Positions 45,789 to 55,028 of a DNA stretch of 64,000 bases are shown one piece after another; the stretch's first letter is position 1, and the number at the start of each line of letters is the position of its first letter. A program made the translations under genes and the position numbers. Source of the stretch: Acuticoccus yangtzensis (lineage in GTDB: Bacteria > Pseudomonadota > Alphaproteobacteria > Rhizobiales > Amorphaceae); the NCBI RefSeq assembly GCF_001927245.1, contig NZ_MJUX01000003.1:372001-436000 (forward strand), written 5' to 3'. Below the pieces are notes generated by a model. The model was not told where the DNA came from and ran no database searches. It saw only the letters and a list, made by a program, of their open reading frames with translations.

Positions 45789-47045
45789 GTGCGTCGTGTC
45801 GTTGTGACCGGGCTCGGGACGGTCAACCCCATGGGAAATGGGATTGAGGCGTCCTGGGAGAAAATCGTTGCGGGCAAGTCTGGAGCTTCGGCGATTACGA
45901 AGTTCAAGACGGACGATCTTCCTTCGAAGATCGCCTGCCAGGTGCCGCGTGGCACCGGACCGGGCGAGTTCGACCCGTCGCAGACGATGGATGCCAAGGA
46001 TCAGCGCAAGTTCGATGAATTCATCGTCTTCGCGTCCGCGGCGGCCGACGAGGCCATCGCCGATTCCGGCTGGAAGCCCACCGAAGAGGAAGACCGGGAC
46101 CGCACCGGCGTCCTGATCGGGTCCGGCATCGGCGGCCTCAACCTCATCGACGTCTGCTCCACGCAGCTCGAAGAGAAGGGGCCCCGCCGCATCTCGCCCT
46201 TCTTCATCCCCGGCGCGCTCATCAACATGGCGTCCGGCGTGGTGTCGATCCGCTACGGCTTCCGCGGCCCCAACCACGCGGTGGTCACGGCCTGCTCCAC
46301 CGGCGCCCACGCCATCGGCGACGCGGCCCGCATGATCGCCCTCGACGATGCGGACGTGATGGTCGCCGGCGGCACCGAAGCCACGGTGAACCGGCTGGCG
46401 CTCGCAGGCTTCGCCGCCTGCCGCGCATTGTCCACCAGCTTCAACGACGATCCGACCAGCGCGTCCCGGCCCTACGACAAGGACCGCGACGGCTTCGTGA
46501 TCGGCGAAGGCGCCGGCGTGGTGGTGCTCGAAGAATACGAGCACGCCAAGAAGCGCGGCGCCAAGATCTACGGTGAAGTGATCGGCTACGGCCTGTCGGG
46601 CGACGCCCACCACATCACCGCCCCGGCGGCCGACGGCAACGGCGGCTACCGCTCGATGATGGCGGCCCTGAAACGGGCCAAGATCGCACCGGGCGAGATC
46701 GACTATGTCAACGCCCACGGCACCTCGACCCCGCTCGGCGACGAGATCGAGCTGAACGCGGTGACGCGGGTGATGGGCAACGACATCGGCGGCCTCACCA
46801 TGAGCTCGACCAAGTCGGCCACCGGCCATCTTCTGGGCGCGGCCGGGGCGATGGAGGCGATCTTCTGCCTGCTCGCCATGCGCGATCAGGTGGCCCCGCC
46901 GACGATCAACCTCGACAATCCGTCCGTCGACACGGCCATCGATCTCGTTCCGCACACCGCCAAGGAAAAGAAAATCGACGTCGTCCTCTCGAACTCCTTC
47001 GGGTTCGGCGGGACCAACGCTTCGCTCGTCTTCCGCCGCGTCTGA
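45789..47045 (+). CDS. fabF: 3-oxoacyl-ACP synthase II
   Basis: This 418-residue condensing enzyme elongates acyl-ACP with malonyl-ACP. The catalytic Cys is in VTACSTGAHAIGDA (about residue 168), the two His are in NAHGTSTPLGD and SATGHLLGAAGA, and the C-terminus has NSFGFGGTNASLVF. The start is GTG at 45789 behind GGAG, eight bases upstream. It follows acpP after a 39-bp gap. Confidence 0.98.
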   Translation: MRRVVVTGLGTVNPMGNGIEASWEKIVAGKSGASAITKFKTDDLPSKIACQVPRGTGPGEFDPSQTMDAKDQRKFDEFIVFASAAADEAIADSGWKPTEEEDRDRTGVLIGSGIGGLNLIDVCSTQLEEKGPRRISPFFIPGALINMASGVVSIRYGFRGPNHAVVTACSTGAHAIGDAARMIALDDADVMVAGGTEATVNRLALAGFAACRALSTSFNDDPTSASRPYDKDRDGFVIGEGAGVVVLEEYEHAKKRGAKIYGEVIGYGLSGDAHHITAPAADGNGGYRSMMAALKRAKIAPGEIDYVNAHGTSTPLGDEIELNAVTRVMGNDIGGLTMSSTKSATGHLLGAAGAMEAIFCLLAMRDQVAPPTINLDNPSVDTAIDLVPHTAKEKKIDVVLSNSFGFGGTNASLVFRRV

Positions 47046-47059
47046 CGGGGAGTTAGTCC

Positions 47060-48235
47060 GTGTTTAAGCGAGGCCCAAAGGGCGGCAAGTCGAAGGCCGC
47101 CGATCTGCCGGAACAAGGCGGGCGCCGCTCCCGGCGTCCCGAGCCTCTGGTCCACGGCGGCAGAGGTCGCCGCAACAAGGGTGATGATGCGCCCCGCAAG
47201 CGCCGCTCACGGGCGGCGCGCCATCCCCTCGTCCTCCTCGCGAACATGGTTCTCTTCGTCCTCGTCGGCGGTGTCGCCGCGGGCATCGCCGGCCTCGTCG
47301 TGGGGCAGAAGATGTTCACCGCGCCCGGCCCGCTGGATCAGGATGTCGCCATCCTCATCGAGCGCGGGTCGGCGCTTCAGTTCATCGCCCAGGGGCTGGA
47401 GCAGCAGGGGATCATCTCCAACCAATACGTCTTCCTCGCCGCCGCCCGCGCGACCGGCGCCGCGGGCCGCATCCAGGCCGGCGAATATCTGATCCCCGCC
47501 GGCTCGACGATGCAGGAGGTCATGGCGCGCCTGGCCTCGGGCGACGTCATCCAGCACCAGATCACCTTCCCCGAGGGCCTCTCCTCGCTGCAGATCGTGC
47601 AGCGGATGCTCGATAACGACATTCTGACCGGCCCGGTCGAGGCGGTGCCGCCCGAGGGCTCGTTGATGCCCGACACCTACCGCCTCACCCGCGGCATGAC
47701 CCGCGCCCGCCTCATCGAGACCATGCAGACCGCCCAATCCCGCGCGCTCGAGCGCGTCTGGGCCGAGCGCGATCCGGACCTGCCGCTCGACACGCCTGAA
47801 GAGCTCGTCATCCTCGCGTCCATCGTCGAGAAGGAGACCGGGATGTCCGGCGAGCGTGCCCATGTCGCCGGCGTCTTCGTCAACCGGCTCAGGCAGGGCA
47901 TGCGGCTGGAGACTGACCCGACGATCCTCTACGGCCTCTATGGCGGCGAGGCGTGGACGCGCAGCCGCGTCATCACCGCCAGCGAGAAGGCCCGCCCGAA
48001 CACCTACAACACGTATCAGATCAACGGGCTGCCGCCGGGGCCGATCGCCAATCCGGGCCTTGCCGCCATGGAGGCGACGGCGCACCCGACCGAGACGAAC
48101 GACCTCTTCTTCGTCGCCGACGGCACCGGTGGCCATGTGTTCGCCGAAACCTATGCCGAGCATCAGCGCAACGTCGCGCGATGGCGGCAGATCGAAGCAG
48201 AGCGCCGGGCCGCCGGCACCGGACCGACAGAGTAG
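47060..48235 (+). CDS. mltG: Endolytic murein transglycosylase MltG
   Basis: A 391-residue inner-membrane protein: a basic cytoplasmic segment of about 55 residues, one membrane helix (LVLLANMVLFVLVGGVAAGIAGLVV in two blocks), a LysM-like segment and the YceG catalytic domain. The catalytic Glu is in ILASIVEKETGMSGER, and the substrate-binding part includes RLRQGMRLETDPTILYGL and PGPIANPG. MltG cuts nascent glycan strands. The start is GTG at 47060 behind GGGGAG. Confidence 0.96.
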   Translation: MFKRGPKGGKSKAADLPEQGGRRSRRPEPLVHGGRGRRNKGDDAPRKRRSRAARHPLVLLANMVLFVLVGGVAAGIAGLVVGQKMFTAPGPLDQDVAILIERGSALQFIAQGLEQQGIISNQYVFLAAARATGAAGRIQAGEYLIPAGSTMQEVMARLASGDVIQHQITFPEGLSSLQIVQRMLDNDILTGPVEAVPPEGSLMPDTYRLTRGMTRARLIETMQTAQSRALERVWAERDPDLPLDTPEELVILASIVEKETGMSGERAHVAGVFVNRLRQGMRLETDPTILYGLYGGEAWTRSRVITASEKARPNTYNTYQINGLPPGPIANPGLAAMEATAHPTETNDLFFVADGTGGHVFAETYAEHQRNVARWRQIEAERRAAGTGPTE

Positions 48236-48240
48236 GGATC

Positions 48241-49131
48241 ATGGCTCAGCGCGAGACGGCCCCCATCCAGTCCATGACGGGCTTTGCAAGCCGCGAAGGC
48301 GAGACGGGTGGGATCGGCTGGCAGATGGACGTCCGTTCGGTCAACGGACGTTCGCTCGATGTGCGGATCCGCCTTCCGGCCGGGCTCGACCGTCACGAGC
48401 CGGAAATCCGCCGCATGATCGCCGCCGCCTTCCGGCGCGGCAACATCGCGATGACGCTGACCTTCCGCCGCGGTGAAGCCCCGGCCCGCTACACGGTCAA
48501 CCACGAGCAGCTCGCTGCCTACATCGACGCGATCCAGTCCCTTGCCGAGTGCGGCTCCGTCGCCGCGCCCCGCGCTGATGGGCTCCTGGCGCTCAAAGGC
48601 GTGATCGAGACCGCCAGCGAGGAAGAGACCGTCCTGCCCACCGAGGTGCTGACCGAGGTCATCGGCCTTCTGATCGGCGATCTGACCGCCGAGCGGCAGG
48701 CTGAAGGCGCCCGCATCGTGCCGATGATCCTGGGCCAGCTCGACGATATGGACCGCATCCGCGGCTATATCGACGAGCATCCCGAGCGCAAGGTGGAGAC
48801 CATCAAGGCGCGCGTGGACCGGCAGATCGCGGCGCTTCTCTCCGGACAGTCACTGTCGGAGGAGCGACTACATCAGGAGGCGGCGCTGATCGCCACCCGC
48901 GCCGACGTGCGCGAGGAGTTGGACCGCCTGTCCGCCCACATCGCCGCCGCGCGCGAGCTTCTGGCCGAGGGCGGCCCCGTCGGCCGCCGGCTGGACTTCC
49001 TGGCCCAGGAGCTGAACCGCGAGACCAACACCATCTGCGCCAAGTCGCCCCACCACGCGGTCACCGCCATGGGGCTGGAGCTGAAGGCTGTGGTGGAGCA
49101 GATGCGCGAGCAGGTGCAAAACCTGGAATGA
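48241..49131 (+). CDS. YicC/YloC-family endoribonuclease
   Basis: A 296-residue protein with the family's N-terminal [14 protein letters not shown] and [16 protein letters not shown], and the C-terminal DUF1732 part [21 protein letters not shown] and later [10 protein letters not shown]. coli YicC is an RNase that affects small RNA decay. The ATG at 48241 is five bases after the mltG stop codon. Its own stop overlaps the gmk ATG (ATGA), matching the widespread yicC-gmk pairing. Confidence 0.95.
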   Translation: MAQRETAPIQSMTGFASREGETGGIGWQMDVRSVNGRSLDVRIRLPAGLDRHEPEIRRMIAAAFRRGNIAMTLTFRRGEAPARYTVNHEQLAAYIDAIQSLAECGSVAAPRADGLLALKGVIETASEEETVLPTEVLTEVIGLLIGDLTAERQAEGARIVPMILGQLDDMDRIRGYIDEHPERKVETIKARVDRQIAALLSGQSLSEERLHQEAALIATRADVREELDRLSAHIAAARELLAEGGPVGRRLDFLAQELNRETNTICAKSPHHAVTAMGLELKAVVEQMREQVQNLE

Positions 49132-49766
49132 CCGCACGCCAACTCCCCCGGCGCGGCCTCCTGGTCATCCTGTCCTCGCCGTCCGGCGCGGGCAAGAGCA
49201 CCCTGTCGCGCCTGCTGCTCGACAAGGACCGCAACCTGTCCCTCTCGATCTCCGTCACCACCCGCGCCAAGCGCCCGTCCGAGGTGGACGGTGTCCACTA
49301 CCACTTCGTCACCATGCGCGAGTTCGAGCGCATGCGCGAGCGCGGCGAGCTTCTGGAGTGGGCCGAGGTTCACGGCAATTGCTACGGCACCCCGCGCGAC
49401 CCGGTGGAGACCGCATTGTCGGACGGGCGGGACGTCCTGTTCGATATCGACTGGCAGGGCGCCGAGCAGATCAACGGTGCGATGCCGGACGACGTGGTGT
49501 CGATCTTCGTGCTGCCGCCGTCCGGGCCGGAGCTGCACGCCCGCCTGGTGCGCCGTGCCGAGGACAACGAGGCCACCATCCTGCGCCGCCTGACCAACGC
49601 GCGTGAGGAGCTCGTCCACTTCAGCGACTACGACTATGTGGTGGTGAACGACGAGCTCGAAACCGCGCTCGCCGGCGTCACCGCCATCCTCAACGCCGAG
49701 CGCCTGCGCCGCCGCCGGATGACGGGCGTGGAAGCGTTCGTGGACGGGATCGTCGCCGCGCTCTAG
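49128..49766 (+). CDS. gmk: Guanylate kinase
   Basis: This 212-residue enzyme phosphorylates GMP to GDP. It has the P-loop [17 protein letters not shown] (about residues 13-29), the GMP-binding [17 protein letters not shown] and the [12 protein letters not shown] segment. The length is standard. The ATG at 49128 overlaps the yicC stop codon. It ends the mltG-yicC-gmk run; the next gene starts 39 bp later but belongs to a different functional group. Confidence 0.97.
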   Translation: MTARQLPRRGLLVILSSPSGAGKSTLSRLLLDKDRNLSLSISVTTRAKRPSEVDGVHYHFVTMREFERMRERGELLEWAEVHGNCYGTPRDPVETALSDGRDVLFDIDWQGAEQINGAMPDDVVSIFVLPPSGPELHARLVRRAEDNEATILRRLTNAREELVHFSDYDYVVVNDELETALAGVTAILNAERLRRRRMTGVEAFVDGIVAAL

Positions 49767-49804
49767 ACAGTCCGTCCCGGCACGGCGCCGGCGAGGGGGA
49801 GTGC

Positions 49805-50545
49805 ATGGCGAAACGGACCGACCCCGGTGATACCGCGCCCACGCCTCGACGGGCCGGGCAGGCGCAGGACGGCCAGGCGCAACGCCTCACACGGGACGGG
49901 CCGCCAAACGCCCCACGTCCCGCGCTGGACCAGGACCCCCACGCCGTCAGCGATCCGCGCGAGCGCAACCTTGAAGTCGCCATCGGCCGCGAGGTGCGGG
50001 CCAGCCGCGGCCGCCTCGGCATCACCGCCGCGGAACTCGCCGCCAAGACCGGCATCTCGGTCGGGATGCTCTCCAAGATCGAGAACGGCCAGACCTCGCC
50101 CTCGCTCACCACGCTGCAGTCCCTCTCGCGCGCGCTGGGGGTGCCGCTGACGGCCTTCTTCCGCCGCTTCGAGGAGGCCCGCGCCGCCGTCTTCGTGAAA
50201 GCCGGGGAGGGGGTGGACGTCGACCGCCGCGGCACCCGTGCAGGGCACCAGTACAACCTCCTCGGCCACCTCGGTCAGACCTCCGCCGGCGTCACCGTCG
50301 AGCCCTATCTCATCACCCTTTCGGAAACCTCGGACGTCTTCCCCGCCTTCCAGCACGAGGGTGTGGAATTCCTGTTCATGCTTGAGGGCGAGGTCGTCTA
50401 CCGCCACGCCGACATGCTCTACCGCATGACCCCCGGCGACAGCCTGTTCTTCGACGCCGACGCCCAGCACGGCCCCGAAGAGCTGGTGAGCCTGCCCATC
50501 CGCTACCTGTCGATCATCTCCTACCGCGGCGCCGATCCCGGCTAG
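49805..50545 (+). CDS. XRE-family transcriptional regulator with C-terminal cupin domain
   Basis: A 246-residue regulator: a disordered Gln/Arg/Pro-rich N-terminus (about 1-55), an HTH of the XRE type (VRASRGRLGITAAELAAKTG, VGMLSKIENGQTSPSLTTLQ) at about 60-115, and a cupin sensor domain at about 170-240 (FQHEGVEFLFMLEGEVVYRH). Such regulators often repress adjacent amine or amino-acid catabolic operons. A long palindrome lies five bases after its stop codon and beside the promoter of the glx-like operon, suggesting that it controls that operon. Its ligand is unknown. Confidence 0.9.
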   Translation: MAKRTDPGDTAPTPRRAGQAQDGQAQRLTRDGPPNAPRPALDQDPHAVSDPRERNLEVAIGREVRASRGRLGITAAELAAKTGISVGMLSKIENGQTSPSLTTLQSLSRALGVPLTAFFRRFEEARAAVFVKAGEGVDVDRRGTRAGHQYNLLGHLGQTSAGVTVEPYLITLSETSDVFPAFQHEGVEFLFMLEGEVVYRHADMLYRMTPGDSLFFDADAQHGPEELVSLPIRYLSIISYRGADPG

Positions 50546-50549
50546 CGAG

Positions 50550-50580
50550 AACTCATAGGAAATAATGTTTCCTGTGAGTT
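50550..50580. promoter_or_regulatory. Palindromic operator upstream of the glx-like operon
   Basis: AACTCATAGGAAA (50550-50562) and TTTCCTGTGAGTT (50568-50580) are mirror halves with one T/G mismatch around the 5-nt centre TAATG. The AT-rich character stands out in this GC-rich DNA, and the palindrome abuts the -35 element. It is the likely binding site of the XRE-cupin regulator encoded next to it. Confidence 0.75.
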
Positions 50581-50607
50581 GATGGCGTCGCCGGGCGCTG
50601 CTATATC
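50579..50607 (+). promoter_or_regulatory. Promoter of the glx-like operon
   Basis: TTGATG (50579-50584), a 17-bp spacer and TATATC (50602-50607) match a housekeeping sigma-70 promoter, about 25 bp before the glxB-like start codon. The -35 element overlaps the right end of the palindrome by two bases, so a bound regulator would hinder RNA polymerase. Confidence 0.65.
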
Positions 50608-50632
50608 CTTCTCCACCATCGGAGGGGATCGC

Positions 50633-51526
50633 ATGTGCGGTGTCGTCGGACTCTTTCTTAAAAATTCCAAGCTTTCGGGCGACCTCGGCGCGATGACGGC
50701 GGCCATGCTCGCCGTCCTCACCGACCGCGGACCCGACAGCGCGGGGATCGCCATCTACGACCCCGCCAAGGCCGGGAAGGTGAAGCTCACCGTGCGCGCC
50801 GAGGCCGGGGCGGATTGGGACGCGCTTGCCGCCCGTCTTGCCGAGGCGATCGGCGCGAAGGTGAAGGTCGCCCCGCGCGACACCCACGCCGTGCTGAAGC
50901 TCGCCGAGGACGCGGCCGACGACGCGTTTCATGCGCTCGCCACCATTGCGCCGGAGGTGACGCTGATGTCCCGCGGCGAGGCGATGGAGATCTACAAGGA
51001 GGTCGGGCTCCCCGCCGACGTGACGGCGCGCTTCGGCATCGCCGGGATGAGCGGCACCCACGCCATCGGCCACACCCGCATGGCGACCGAGTCGGCCGTC
51101 ACCACCGTGGGCGCGCACCCGTTCTCCACCGGCGCCGACCAGTGCCTGATCCACAACGGCTCGCTGTCCAACCACAACAACCTGCGCCGCGTCCTGAAGC
51201 GCGAGGGCATCGCCTTCGGCAGCGAGAACGACACCGAGGTCGCCGCCGCCTACCTGACGCACAAGATGGCCGGCGGGCTCGGCCTCGGCGAAGCGCTCGA
51301 CGCCGGCATCCGCGATCTGGACGGCTTCTACACCTTCGTCGTCGCCACCAAGACCGGCTTCGGCGTGCTGCGCGACCCGATCGCCTGCAAGCCCGCCGTA
51401 CTGGCAGAGACCGACGACTACGTGGCGATCGGCTCCGAATACCGCGCCATGGTGATGCTGCCCGGCATCGACACCGCGCGCGTGTGGGAGCCGGAGCCCG
51501 CCACCAGCTATTTCTGGACGCACTGA
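50633..51526 (+). CDS. glxB: GlxB-like class II glutamine amidotransferase subunit
   Basis: This 297-residue Ntn-type glutaminase has the nucleophile Cys2 (MCGVVGLFLK) exposed after Met removal, the Arg in GHTRMATES, NGSLSNHNNLRR and the Asp in SENDTEVAAAYL. Homologues form the glutaminase subunit of GlxBCD or N-methylglutamate synthase (MgsABC). The ATG at 50633 follows GGAGG and places Cys at position 2. The stop overlaps the ATG of the next gene (TGATG). Confidence 0.85.
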   Translation: MCGVVGLFLKNSKLSGDLGAMTAAMLAVLTDRGPDSAGIAIYDPAKAGKVKLTVRAEAGADWDALAARLAEAIGAKVKVAPRDTHAVLKLAEDAADDAFHALATIAPEVTLMSRGEAMEIYKEVGLPADVTARFGIAGMSGTHAIGHTRMATESAVTTVGAHPFSTGADQCLIHNGSLSNHNNLRRVLKREGIAFGSENDTEVAAAYLTHKMAGGLGLGEALDAGIRDLDGFYTFVVATKTGFGVLRDPIACKPAVLAETDDYVAIGSEYRAMVMLPGIDTARVWEPEPATSYFWTH

Positions 51527-52209
51527 TGACCAGCTTCGACCTGGCGGCCCAGCCGCTGCGGGATCTCAACCGCGCCCTCCACGGCATCGCGGACGGCGAC
51601 AACCGCACCGCCTGGGAGATCCTCAACCCGCGCGGCGCCCACGCCGTCGCGGTCGGCGTCAACCAACCGGTGGACATCACGGTGAAGGGCAATGTCGGCT
51701 ACTACTGCGCCGGCATGAACGAGGCGGCGACGATCACCATCGAGGGATCGGCCGGGCCGGGACTTGCCGAAAACATCATGTCCGGCACCGTTCGCGTGAA
51801 GGGCGACGCCAGCCAATATGCCGCCGCCACCGGGCACGGCGGGCTGGTGGTGATCGAGGGCAACGCGTCATCCCGCTGCGGCATCTCCATGAAGGGCGTC
51901 GACATCGTGGTCGGTGGCAATGTCGGCCACATGAGCGCCTTCATGGGCCAGGCGGGGCACCTCGTCGTGCTCGGCGACGCGGGCGACGGGCTGGGCGATT
52001 CCATCTACGAGGCCGAGCTTTTCGTGCGCGGCACCGTGAAGAGTCTGGGCGCCGACTGCATCCGGAAGGAGATGGACGAGGCGCACATCGCGACCCTCGC
52101 CGGCCTTCTCGCAAAGGCTGGCTTCGATGCCGACCCGGCGAGCTTCAAGCGCTACGGCTCGGCCCGCAAGCTCTACCATTTCAACGTCGATCACGCCGAC
52201 GCCTACTGA
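51526..52209 (+). CDS. glxC: GlxC-like protein (GltB C-terminal GXGXG domain)
   Basis: This 227-residue protein is a right-handed beta-helix of the glutamate synthase GXGXG type, shown by repeated blocks ITVKGNVGYYCAGM, ITIEGSAGPGLAENIMSG, VRVKGDASQYAAATGHGG and VVIEGNASSRCGISMKG. In glutamate synthase this domain links the active sites; here it is a separate subunit, as in GlxC and MgsB. The ATG at 51526 overlaps the upstream stop by one base. Confidence 0.85.
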   Translation: MTSFDLAAQPLRDLNRALHGIADGDNRTAWEILNPRGAHAVAVGVNQPVDITVKGNVGYYCAGMNEAATITIEGSAGPGLAENIMSGTVRVKGDASQYAAATGHGGLVVIEGNASSRCGISMKGVDIVVGGNVGHMSAFMGQAGHLVVLGDAGDGLGDSIYEAELFVRGTVKSLGADCIRKEMDEAHIATLAGLLAKAGFDADPASFKRYGSARKLYHFNVDHADAY

Positions 52210-52216
52210 GGCCGCC

Positions 52217-53536
52217 ATGACCACGAAAACGCCGCCGCAGTTCTCGGCCACCTTCGACGACTATACCCAAGCCGAAATCCGCCGCGCCGCCGCCACCGGC
52301 ATCTACGACATTCGCGGCGGCGGGGCGAAGCGCAAGGTCCCGCATTTCGACGACCTTCTGGTGCTGGGCGCCTCCATGTCGCGCTATCCCTTGGAGGGCT
52401 ACCGCGAGCGCTGCGACACGGACGTGATGCTCGGCAGCCGCTACGCCGAAAAGCCGATACACCTGAAGATCCCGATCACCATCGCCGGGATGAGCTTCGG
52501 CTCGCTGTCCGGCCCCGCGAAAGAGGCGCTGGGGCGCGGCGCCACCTTGGCGGGAACCTCCACCACCACCGGCGACGGCGGCATGACGGACGAGGAGCGC
52601 GGCCACTCCGAGCGCCTCGTCTACCAGCTCCTCCCGTCGCGCTACGGCATGAACCCGCGCGACCTTCGCCGGGCCGACGCCATCGAGGTCGTGGTCGGGC
52701 AGGGCGCAAAGCCCGGCGGCGGCGGCATGCTGCTGGGCCAGAAGATTTCTGCCCGCGTCGCTTCCATGCGCACGCTTCCCGAGGGGATCGACCAGCGGTC
52801 CGCCTGCCGCCACCCGGACTGGACCGGGCCGGACGACCTCGCCATCAAGATCACCGAGCTGCGCGAGATCACCGACTGGCAGGTGCCGATCTTCATCAAG
52901 GTCGGCGCGTCGCGGCCCTATTATGACACCGCGCTGGCGGTGAAGGCGGGCGCCGACGTCGTGGTGCTCGACGGCATGCAGGGCGGCACCGCGGCGACGC
53001 AGGCGGTGTTCATCGAGAACGTGGGCCTGCCGACATTGGCGGCGATCCGCCCCGCGGTGCAGGCGCTGCAGGACCTCGGCGTCCACCGCGAGGTGCAGCT
53101 CGTCATATCCGGCGGCATCCGCTCCGGCGCCGATGTGGCCAAAGCGCTGGCACTGGGCGCGGACGCCGTTTCTATCGGCTCGGCCGCGCTGACCGCGATC
53201 GGCGACAACGACCCGAAGTGGGAGGCCGACTATCAGGCGCTCGGCACCACCGCCGGCGCCTATGACGACTGGCACGAGGGCCGCGATCCGGCCGGCATCA
53301 CCACGCAGGATCCGGAGCTTGCCGCGCGGCTGGACCCCGTCGCGGCTGGGCGGCGCCTCGCCAACTATCTCAGCGTGATGACCATGGAGGCGCAGACCAT
53401 CGCCCGCGCCTGTGGCCACAACCACGTCCACAACATGGAGCCGGAAGACCTCGTGGCGCTGACCATCGAGGCGGCGGCCATGGCTGGCGTGCCTCTTGCT
53501 GGCACGGACTGGATCCCCGGGAAGACCCGCTTCTGA
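52217..53536 (+). CDS. glxD: GlxD-like FMN-dependent glutamate synthase-type subunit
   Basis: This 439-residue protein contains the FMN/2-oxoglutarate barrel of glutamate synthase: ITIAGMSFGSLSGPAKEALGRGA, VGQGAKPGGGGMLLGQKI, VDVVVLDGMQGGTAATQ-type residues and SGGIRSGADVAKALALGADAV. The three-cysteine 3Fe-4S motif of GltB is not obvious, as in the GlxD/MgsC branch. I chose the ATG at 52217 seven bases after the glxC-like stop codon. With GlxB and GlxC it should form a three-part amino-transfer enzyme. Confidence 0.87.
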   Translation: MTTKTPPQFSATFDDYTQAEIRRAAATGIYDIRGGGAKRKVPHFDDLLVLGASMSRYPLEGYRERCDTDVMLGSRYAEKPIHLKIPITIAGMSFGSLSGPAKEALGRGATLAGTSTTTGDGGMTDEERGHSERLVYQLLPSRYGMNPRDLRRADAIEVVVGQGAKPGGGGMLLGQKISARVASMRTLPEGIDQRSACRHPDWTGPDDLAIKITELREITDWQVPIFIKVGASRPYYDTALAVKAGADVVVLDGMQGGTAATQAVFIENVGLPTLAAIRPAVQALQDLGVHREVQLVISGGIRSGADVAKALALGADAVSIGSAALTAIGDNDPKWEADYQALGTTAGAYDDWHEGRDPAGITTQDPELAARLDPVAAGRRLANYLSVMTMEAQTIARACGHNHVHNMEPEDLVALTIEAAAMAGVPLAGTDWIPGKTRF

Positions 53537-53578
53537 GGCCGTCCCGCCGCGCAATCCCCCGCCCGACTGGAGAGACAT

Positions 53579-54892
53579 GTGACGAAGCCTGACGCCGTGG
53601 ACCTTGCCGCCTACGCCGCGGACAACAAGGTCAAGTACTTCATGATCTCCTACACGGACCTCTTCGGCGGGCAGCGCGCCAAACTGGTCCCGGCGGCGGC
53701 GATCGGTGACATGCAGGCGGACGGCGCCGGCTTCGCGGGCTTCGCGAGCTGGCTCGACATGACCCCGGCGGACGCGGACATGCTGGCCGTGCCCGATCCC
53801 GCCGCGGTGTTCCAATTGCCGTGGAAGCCCGAGGTCGCCTGGGTGGCGGCCAACCCGGTGATGAACGATGCCGAGGTGGCCCAGGCGCCGCGCAACGTGC
53901 TGCGCAAGGTGCTCGCCAAGGCCGCCGCCGAGGGGCTGACGGTGAAGACCGGCATCGAGGCCGAATTCTTCCTCGTCACGCCGGACGGCAAGGCGATCTC
54001 CGACCCTGCCGACACCGCGTCCAAACCCTGTTACGACGCGCAGGCGCTGATGCGGCGCTACGACATCATCGCCGAGATCTGCGACGGGATGCTGGCGCTC
54101 GGCTGGGGGCCGTACCAGAACGACCACGAGGACGCCAACGGCCAGTTCGAGATGAACTGGGAGTTCGCCGACGCGCTGGTCACAGCGGACCGCCATTCCT
54201 TTTTCAAGTTCATGGTCAAGTCGATCGCCGAGAAGCACGGCCTGCGCGCGACCTTCATGCCGAAACCGTTCCAGGGCCTCACCGGCAACGGATGCCACAT
54301 GCACGTCTCGGTGTGGGACGAGGCGGGCGCCAACCGCTTCGCCGATCCTGCGGCGGATCTGGGGCTGTCGGCGGACGGCAAGCATTTTCTCGGCGGCATC
54401 ACGGCCCACGCCAAGGGGCTGACAGCGATCACCAATCCGGTGGTGAACTCCTACAAGCGCATCAACGCCCCGGTTACCGTCTCGGGCGCCACATGGTCGC
54501 CGAACACGGTGACGTGGACCGGCAACAACCGCACCCACATGGTGCGCGTTCCCGGGCCGGGCCGGTTCGAGCTGCGCCTGCCGGACGGTGCGGCGAACCC
54601 GTACCTTTTCCAGGCGGTCGCCATTGCCGCAGGGCTTTCGGGCCTTGCCGCGAAGGCCGATCCGGGTCCCCGCAGCGACATCAACATGTACACAGAAGGC
54701 CATCTGGCGGACGGCGTGAAGCTGCCGCTCAACCTCCTCGACGCGCTGCGGGCGTTCGAGGCGGACACCGCGCTGCAGGAGGCGCTCGGCACCGAGGTCT
54801 CGACCGCCTACCTGAAGCTGAAGCATCAGGAGTGGAACGATTATTCGCGCCACTTCACCGAGTGGGAACGGGCGACCTCCCTCGACATCTGA
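53579..54892 (+). CDS. Glutamine synthetase family ligase (type III / gamma-glutamylmethylamide synthetase-like)
   Basis: A 437-residue member of the glutamine synthetase superfamily. Metal-ligand Glu residues are in KTGIEAEFFLV and ANGQFEMNWEFAD, the His is in GNGCHMHVSVWD, and the substrate Arg/Glu is in GRFELRLPDGAANPY. In glx and N-methylglutamate loci such enzymes make glutamine (GlnT) or gamma-glutamylmethylamide (GmaS); the sequence alone does not decide which. The start is GTG at 53579 behind GGAGAG. It is the fourth gene of the operon. Confidence 0.85.
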   Translation: MTKPDAVDLAAYAADNKVKYFMISYTDLFGGQRAKLVPAAAIGDMQADGAGFAGFASWLDMTPADADMLAVPDPAAVFQLPWKPEVAWVAANPVMNDAEVAQAPRNVLRKVLAKAAAEGLTVKTGIEAEFFLVTPDGKAISDPADTASKPCYDAQALMRRYDIIAEICDGMLALGWGPYQNDHEDANGQFEMNWEFADALVTADRHSFFKFMVKSIAEKHGLRATFMPKPFQGLTGNGCHMHVSVWDEAGANRFADPAADLGLSADGKHFLGGITAHAKGLTAITNPVVNSYKRINAPVTVSGATWSPNTVTWTGNNRTHMVRVPGPGRFELRLPDGAANPYLFQAVAIAAGLSGLAAKADPGPRSDINMYTEGHLADGVKLPLNLLDALRAFEADTALQEALGTEVSTAYLKLKHQEWNDYSRHFTEWERATSLDI

Positions 54893-54941
54893 CGCTCGAC
54901 AACCGGCCGCACACCGGCGACGGTGACGCGCGGACTTGAAA

Positions 54942-54969
54942 GGGCGGCGCCCCCGGTGGAGCGCCGCCC
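54942..54969 (+). other. Intercistronic stem-loop inside the glx-like operon
   Basis: GGGCGGCGC (54942-54950) and GCGCCGCCC (54961-54969) form a perfect 9-bp stem with a 10-nt loop in the 136-bp gap between the ligase and oxidoreductase genes. No T-run follows. It could attenuate transcription or protect the upstream mRNA. Confidence 0.5.
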
Positions 54970-55028
54970 GATGCCGTTGAACTGGCCGCCAATCGCGGCC
55001 CGCGCAGACCGCGCGAAGGAGGCCATAC

